A DNA stretch of 34,648 nt. Origin: a virus. The notes below the pieces were generated by a model. That model was not told where the DNA came from and ran no database searches. It saw only the letters and a list, made by a program, of their open reading frames with translations. The DNA is taken from positions 1 through 34,648 of the IMG/VR virus record IMGVR_UViG_3300037558_000224; one strand, written 5' to 3'. The translations under genes and the position numbers were made by a program. This document shows positions 31,301-34,648 of the stretch, piece after piece. Each line of letters begins with the position of its first letter. Positions within the stretch are counted from its first letter, which is position 1.

Positions 31301-31308
31301 TTAGCCAT
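25366..31308 (-). CDS. Giant multi-domain virion/ejection protein with zinc-protease motif
   Basis: This 1980-residue protein begins MANFQVELPDGRKFKVEG, a small beta domain often seen at the start of large phage proteins. Residues about 143-184 are hydrophobic and membrane-active in look. Long Gln/Ala helical linkers follow (650-800). A domain at 1559-1600 carries HDAFGHG, RGEENAF and ETRGQN, a signature of large phage polyvalent proteins. HELGH at 1796-1800 is a zinc metallopeptidase motif with a hydrophobic lead-in (LYALTTVL). A hydrophobic helix near 1930-1946 precedes a Glu run and Gln-rich tail. AAGGA lies 9 nt upstream. Such giants are usually carried in the head and injected with DNA. 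The role is inferred; no activity is shown. Confidence 0.8.
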   Translation of the reverse strand: MANFQVELPDGRKFKVEGVANPEAAYAAIEQMMAQQGGQQQPAAAQPEQPERYVDPNASRGMFAVDRAQTLVGNAIEGTGRFIEQAVPAVGGPMAQYGRSVVEKNEADIARRGYQSTYQGSFLDQEGAADKLGFVGEKMVENSIPTLATYGGYAAAALTAPYHVPIATLIAGLTTVGTVGMGIGETTDELKSKVSEDDYNPNAAVIGGTIVGLLDRFGASKALGISKDKLLTMSLDEITAALRKAGKGKIAKNIMRGMAIEGVTEAAQENVIMGTAATQGAEYTGKEVLDRNIDSAVLGAAMGGAMTATTETAGKATRLFKDDGSIEAIENLTREHQQAAATFARRLDKIATGGDLNGNTFDLQDIDKMSQTGARAVVEAAHTDLVGEIADKAADLKELLRKSDQDTFDQRFKKVRAAVAQKMARNKTKSVVTAENFLALQDLVGGYTEGQALMNLIRESQIMTEVHNNDYQGKLSKFTDMFSVLGGGTGYDKSAVAVERVVRPIASLSFGLNTSGLSLLGQQAVASIGQRLDKARGTYSSVDKFIKENKDKAGLPAPRPPSFREQRLQQAQQASSTRAGLQAYNDKRDGGDNINSPVGSILAGTGLSPDGLNKLLDYIETAPDTTPDVMVYVDQTRRNLAGEGNSIDDISPWIQAINGTLNQSEELDALREDQPDNPLAQRARRRAGFGPSTAQSSAGTAQQQQQPQGRSPAVQQGIDDNRAQLEKLRQGLAANTSLTPAERGRLLTALDELQYNLGSDPAVAAMDVVSRLKSDGISESLINRHIMPYVERVLRQQARSGRQQPPTSTGTDLALDEDFGPAPKQGPAKPVFKQTASLSVPMPVVDGQIKATKNTHGFMPHLRVKAPKARDGKPLFTIKTNNKNASAQINAIDEVLSRYPDPAESVTSWTNMMGDALATRDIPAPPRQFIDDINNGGAQALLSKLTAGQIADADHGFANAREFRQAYIDGTISVNDTGRLFLWSFLSKGVSPYTQESLFIDSFDGIDKWIGAAADGTLKDQMPAFYAWAETTAPRGSGQSGAGAMHNLNGFGRDFLLKMSRDAGLGDGRSRLQVIHDMMADPKSTGKEIRRQFMRMGEGVGVDNKVVSFTLLVAGFDDVVVMDRVQMRQMWNDGRFDGLNLYDGFKDKGKTVTGSQLSTLTNGARGLLIYEALEQSLLSRLPQIYQDIGRPEVASLGRYHWETWVASSEQEASHATIDAILARAKGDPNPLDGVMAKEGEYGAFAYGARYGIIDGKKGFIYNVPNAGDFKFTVPEFTSFLEAVKSAKSGVIPSKFRVSQSGNAPWYFRDEVNLKALAEKAKEHGKQVRRTDEELRQDQAVSDGRALDAVNGGTNSLDAGQSFDQEPAGILRGKQANDRGRGRSRRDSNGQLTPLEDAPVLRGHKGPIQNLVKVVEKYAAENNIPYVAQGEFVNVDPAFGARVAEAYDQMKDQPNDPAVKAAYADMIRQTKAQYDALVQDGYTFFFIDPDSGYGDSPVTALEDLRLNKRMGIFPTDEGYGSDENATFDDNPLLETSGETWVNEDGSPKDVLYNDLFRAVHDAFGHGLEGSGFRARGEENAFQAHIRLFVGPARGAMTSETRGQNSYLNYGPHGENNQTASVEDTKFADQKIGVMPSWTWSENIAPDEMIEQSFDQDIADQSAGALTQQPQPQSPLNMKSLVNKMLGSQPATPDQVKAQLPFVRPAFEIGKAGTKYADGIQDIDAALQLSKALNVSVRLFDSQQEMFDDMGRPLTENAKGIRGAYSELGRTVWGMNAGAQAETLGNVNDLYALTTVLHELGHAAAKDSGFESVIDRMMQDNSEYSDSVRKRVYKEIDNIQKNIDLYVENNPKQRRPVRRVMAALQARKDDPSQTPRVNRFLDYINQADERAVDPVLLYFVNPRLAKAVAPTTSRLIKENLNASGNPDLKLHAYPFATIVAVVLAMMLNGRAEEEEEEQQRQQMPAGALSPQAGALSQQQFAA

Positions 31309-31320
31309 GTAGGGTAGTCC

Positions 31321-33207
31321 TTATTCAGCAAACACTTTGCCACCGTTAGGCGCTGTAAATAACACTTCTTTACCAGTGCTTCCCCCGCCACCGCCGTTCT
31401 TGTACGGCGTTTGACCAGTTGAAAGGTTGGTGTGCATGGTTGTAAGCGCAGCAATGTAACTATCGATCCAGTCGCGCCACACTTTCTCATCAGAGGTCCA
31501 AGAGGGCTGATCACTCATAAAGATGTCCATCTCTTTCTCTGAGATTGCACCTTTTGTTTGAGCAACACGGGCAAGCGTTGAATCGACCTTCATTTTGGCT
31601 ATTTTAAGACGTATTGCAGCCTGTTCGTTACCATTAATATTGTCCCAGCCCTGACGTATCCAGTAGCTCCAGCCAACGGGGCTTGCAAAGCCGTCATACT
31701 TGTCAAATCCTCGAAGGACAGCCCTTGCGTTGTCTAGTGCAATACCGGCGACCTTCGCCTCATCGCCACCGCCACCAGCGCCCTTGTTCTTAGACGCAGC
31801 CAACGCAGCAACACGCGCAGCATGTGCCTGCCTGCGCTCTTCTTCGATGCCGAAAGCTTCCATCTCGGCTTGGCGATTGGCTTGGTTAACGTCGGCACTT
31901 GCGCCAAACATTGCGCCCATCTGCGCGAGAGATCCCTGACCGCCTGCGGCCAAGCCTGCGGCGCCCATACGCATCAGGCGCTCGTTGAGACCGATCTGCA
32001 TGTCTGGGAGGTCCGAGCCTCTGGCGTTGCCTGTGTAGCCGCCGGTCGTGGATCTGACGGTGGACTGTGTGGGCTTTGACGGGGCAGGGTTGGTGAGGAC
32101 GCCTTTGTCAGTCTGCGGTGCTTGGGTGACGACGGTGCCGTTGTCAGTGTTAGTGTCGGTGCTGGGGTTGGTCAAAGCCCCGCCTGTCCTGCCTATAGGG
32201 TCATTGATGTCCAACATACGTTGGGCGTCTTGCATACTTGGCAGTGCTTCCCGTGCCTCTGTAGTGCGCTTGCTTTCCAAATATCGGCCTAATTCGGTAT
32301 TTTCGAAAGGTATGTACGGCCAATAGTTTCTTTCACCGTCAGGCCCTAGCTTATCCATCATAAATGTGCCTAATTCAGCGCTGTTTTCTTTAAGCAACTG
32401 CAGCGCAGGCTTCTCCATTTGTTCGATAGCCTTTGCTATGGATTCTTCCCGTCCAAATCCTTCATCGAGGAAACGCTTTACAAGGCTTTGGAAGACATCG
32501 TCTTTGTCGCCTCCCTCTAAACTGTAAATATTGCCCATGCCATCATCCAGATTACTGCCGTCAGGAGCGTAGCGGGCAGGGTCTTGGTTCATCATTATAC
32601 CGCTGCGGCGGTTGTCCCTTATTTCGTTTGCAGTGGGACCAAGCAGTGCCGCTCTCGCCTCATCTGTGTAATTGCCAGTTTCGTCAGTGTTGTCAGAAAG
32701 AATGGCGTCCTGCTGAGTTAGCATGGGATGACCGGCGGGGTACAAGTTACCATCTGCACCCGTAAACATTGTTACCGCTGGCTCTGTGAGGCGGGCGTGT
32801 TTCTGTGCCTCTGTGAGGGGACGCTCGACGTCATTGACTGGCAACTCAGGAGCGTAGGCACCAGTTTGCAGAGCGGGCTGGGGAGCCGAGCCCATCTTAG
32901 TGCCGGTGAGGTGTGAAGGAGTAAGGGCAGGGGCAGCTTGCGCTGGTGGGGGCAACAATCTTTCAGGTTTGTATCGCAGTACTGAATCCCTGATGCTTTT
33001 GCCAACGTAGCCGTGCATGTCGCCTTTAGTGCCGGTGACCGAGAGAAGGTCCCTGTTTAAGCCCATTGGTCCCTTTTCCATAGCCTTTAAGGCGTCAAGA
33101 TGGGACAGCCCTCTATCTCTTCCTTCCCAGTAGGCACGGTTTGCAAGTTCGTCAGCAGTGTTTTGGAAGTTTGGGTCATTGATACGGAAGTTATCTAGTG
33201 CAGCCAT
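31321..33207 (-). CDS. Probable internal virion protein
   Basis: This 628-residue protein starts MAALDNFRINDPNFQNTAD. ATG 33207 is chosen because GGGAG lies 8-9 nt upstream, in the last codons of the preceding gene; the frame upstream to 33255 is overlap only. The N-terminal segment (ELANRAYWEGRDRGLSHLDA) is helical and the middle is low-complexity, rich in Asp, Thr and Pro. A hydrophobic Ala/Gly/Met stretch (GAAGLAAGGQGSLAQMGAMFG) precedes a charged helix. Size, composition and its place between two other likely ejection proteins fit an inner-head protein. I recognise no defined family. Confidence 0.7.
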   Translation of the reverse strand: MAALDNFRINDPNFQNTADELANRAYWEGRDRGLSHLDALKAMEKGPMGLNRDLLSVTGTKGDMHGYVGKSIRDSVLRYKPERLLPPPAQAAPALTPSHLTGTKMGSAPQPALQTGAYAPELPVNDVERPLTEAQKHARLTEPAVTMFTGADGNLYPAGHPMLTQQDAILSDNTDETGNYTDEARAALLGPTANEIRDNRRSGIMMNQDPARYAPDGSNLDDGMGNIYSLEGGDKDDVFQSLVKRFLDEGFGREESIAKAIEQMEKPALQLLKENSAELGTFMMDKLGPDGERNYWPYIPFENTELGRYLESKRTTEAREALPSMQDAQRMLDINDPIGRTGGALTNPSTDTNTDNGTVVTQAPQTDKGVLTNPAPSKPTQSTVRSTTGGYTGNARGSDLPDMQIGLNERLMRMGAAGLAAGGQGSLAQMGAMFGASADVNQANRQAEMEAFGIEEERRQAHAARVAALAASKNKGAGGGGDEAKVAGIALDNARAVLRGFDKYDGFASPVGWSYWIRQGWDNINGNEQAAIRLKIAKMKVDSTLARVAQTKGAISEKEMDIFMSDQPSWTSDEKVWRDWIDSYIAALTTMHTNLSTGQTPYKNGGGGGSTGKEVLFTAPNGGKVFAE

Positions 33208-33211
33208 CTGG

Positions 33212-34288
33212 TTATCTCCCGAACTTGCTAAAGTCGAACTTGCGACCAGAGCCATAGCCCACGGCGTTCATATCGCGGCCATTGTAACCACCGGCATAGT
33301 TAGGCTTCATCATGTCACCCATGAAACCAAAGCCGCCAGCAGCACCGGAGATTGTGCTCATAACTGGATCATAGTTGTTGCTTTGCACGCCTTGGCTGCT
33401 GTTAGGCGCTCGGCCCAGCATCGTCGCCATGTAATCCTTGCGCTGGTTCAGTGCGAAGTCTCTGTTACCCTCAAACCTCGCTCGGGCATCGTCCATCGCA
33501 GCTTGGTCATAACCTTGCAGGACATTGCCTGCATTCATTCCGAAATTCGCGCCTTCGCCCATAGTATTAAGGCCTTCAGAATATGCGGAGCGGATAGCGT
33601 TGTTGGCTGATCCTGCCCCTTGGAGGGCCGAGCCCTGTTGGTTGAACTGCGTATTCTGTTGGCCTAGAGATCGGGCTGTGAAGGCGTCGTTGATGCCTGC
33701 GGTGACATCGGCTCGGCGGTCATCGTAACCTCGATTGGCAATGGCCTCGGCTACACCGGCACGGCTCGACGCTGTGTTACCCGAGGCGCTGGCGGCTTGG
33801 TTGATTGAGGGCAGTACGTTCTCTTGCAAGTTGCGCCTGTCATCTCGCATGGCGGCGTCGATCATTGGCTGAGAGTTAGCCAGAGCATACTGCTGGGCGA
33901 CTGCAAGGCGGTCTGTGTTTCGGGCGTCGTTAGCCATAGCATTGTACTGACCGTAAATGCCTTGACTGTTGTCGCCAAAGCCTGCGAAGCGGTCCATCAT
34001 ACCTGCGCCACGGTTGATCATAGCGCCACCAGCGCCACCCATTGCAGTTGCGGTGTTGCGCGAGAAGTCGTTGGGACCAGCGTAGGTTGGACCGCCGTAG
34101 TAGCCCTCGTCTAGGACACCGCGCAGGGCATCTTGGCCCCCAGTCAGATTGGCGTCCACGTATGGCTTATACTGGTTGAAGCCCGCCATCCGAGCAGCGT
34201 TTGCACGGTCCATAGCTGCGGCTTGGTGCTTGGCACTGCGATTGCCCATAACACCGCCAATTACAGCGCCTGCTATCTGTCCCCACAT
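33212..34288 (-). CDS. Probable internal virion/DNA ejection protein, Gly/Ala/Asn-rich
   Basis: In this 358-residue protein, the N terminus WGQIAGAVIGGVMGNRSAKH is a short glycine-zipper hydrophobic segment, common in phage ejection proteins. Long Gln/Ala/Asn/Arg-rich helices follow, with NQYKPYVDANLTGGQDALRG early and repeated ASASGNTASSRAGVAEAIAN-type turns. AGGAG lies 7 nt upstream of ATG 34288. It is the first of three large genes likely making the inner head or injection apparatus. The class is inferred from composition and position. Confidence 0.72.
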   Translation of the reverse strand: MWGQIAGAVIGGVMGNRSAKHQAAAMDRANAARMAGFNQYKPYVDANLTGGQDALRGVLDEGYYGGPTYAGPNDFSRNTATAMGGAGGAMINRGAGMMDRFAGFGDNSQGIYGQYNAMANDARNTDRLAVAQQYALANSQPMIDAAMRDDRRNLQENVLPSINQAASASGNTASSRAGVAEAIANRGYDDRRADVTAGINDAFTARSLGQQNTQFNQQGSALQGAGSANNAIRSAYSEGLNTMGEGANFGMNAGNVLQGYDQAAMDDARARFEGNRDFALNQRKDYMATMLGRAPNSSQGVQSNNYDPVMSTISGAAGGFGFMGDMMKPNYAGGYNGRDMNAVGYGSGRKFDFSKFGR

Positions 34289-34330
34289 GTGGTGACTCCT
34301 GTTTTTGTTATTATTGTAGTGTGTGTGCTT

Positions 34331-34645
34331 TTAAACTGCCGACCATGAGTTGCCGTCGTAGACAACAAGGCCAGAGTGACCCGACACGGGTATCCACGGC
34401 GACACCGCGTAGCGAACCATGCCACGTCTCTTGGTCGTGGGCTCTGCGTCAGCCAGTAAGATTGTCGCCTCAGTCACGGACGACAGCGTTCGTTCAATGT
34501 TCTGGAACTCGTTGCCAAGCGTGTCCCTTAACTCGCCAGTCGGAAGCACTCGACGGCTGTATCTTTGCACGATGGCGTCTGTACGTTCAGACGTGGCCGA
34601 GCGGAAGATCTGGGCAAAGGAGCCACAAGTAATCTTGCCAATCAT
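34331..34645 (-). CDS. Short structural protein, possibly truncated at the window edge
   Basis: This 104-residue product begins MIGKITCGSFAQ and runs to the stop at 34331. The C terminus (PTTKRRGMVRYAVSPWIPVS then GHSGLVVYDGNSWSAV) matches a motif common at the ends of phage tail and fibre-associated proteins, where a beta-hairpin 'GMVRYADG...GLYVYDGSSW' closes the chain. The middle is helical (LRDTLGNEFQNIERTLSSV). The ATG at 34645 is 3 nt from the window end, so the gene may begin further right. No ribosome binding site can be checked. Confidence 0.6.
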   Translation of the reverse strand: MIGKITCGSFAQIFRSATSERTDAIVQRYSRRVLPTGELRDTLGNEFQNIERTLSSVTEATILLADAEPTTKRRGMVRYAVSPWIPVSGHSGLVVYDGNSWSAV

Positions 34646-34648
34646 CGC

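Noticed and set aside
1-34648. Plus-strand coding genes
   Set aside because: All plus-strand ORFs checked lie opposite well-supported minus genes. None shows a recognisable family or ribosome binding site worth keeping.
1-34648. CRISPR array, insertion sequence or rRNA
   Set aside because: No regularly spaced repeats, no transposase and no rRNA-like sequence were seen.

Overview
The window is most of the genome of a tailed double-stranded DNA phage with short-tail (podovirus-like) features. It probably infects a marine alphaproteobacterium, Roseobacter-like or related; the host is inferred from gene content and is not shown directly. Base composition looks close to half G+C by eye. Every gene I can support lies on the minus strand, so transcription runs from high to low coordinates, with very tight packing and many 1-8 nt stop/start overlaps.

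Read in the direction of transcription, the right part (34.6 kb to 20.6 kb) holds a short structural protein, two probable internal virion proteins, a giant 1980-residue virion protein with a zinc-protease motif, a tiny basic peptide gene, the small and large terminase subunits, the portal and the scaffold. The major capsid gene follows at 19.56-18.41 kb. It is split by a compact 266-nt group I intron, so a plain ORF scan loses its first 29 residues. Next come a small head protein, a head-tail adaptor and a lysis block of small membrane proteins with a GH108-type endolysin (17.4-15.0 kb), closed by a Rho-independent terminator.

After a 335-nt non-coding region come a tyrosine integrase, a T7-type single-subunit RNA polymerase, a gp2.5-like single-stranded DNA-binding protein, a gp3-like endonuclease, a T7 gp4-like primase-helicase, a family A DNA polymerase and a FEN-family 5'-3' exonuclease. 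These form a T7-style replication set in a phage that also carries an integrase, as in the temperate T7-like marine phages. The left part adds nucleotide metabolism and DNA modification: a TGT-fold protein resembling phage DpdA, a VUT/YhhQ-type transporter, a DUF3310 protein and a B12-dependent (class II) ribonucleotide reductase. The DpdA-like protein and the transporter together suggest uptake of a 7-deazaguanine and its insertion into phage DNA.

A 25-bp element occurs three times, always in the same orientation: before the integrase/RNA polymerase block, immediately after the RNA polymerase gene, and at the left end. These are good candidates for promoters of the phage's own RNA polymerase. 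The left 760 nt are non-coding or nearly so, rich in inverted and direct repeats, and contain a three-way-junction RNA candidate. Recognisable tail tube, nozzle and fibre genes are absent, so the window is probably an incomplete or permuted genome with those genes beyond one or both edges.
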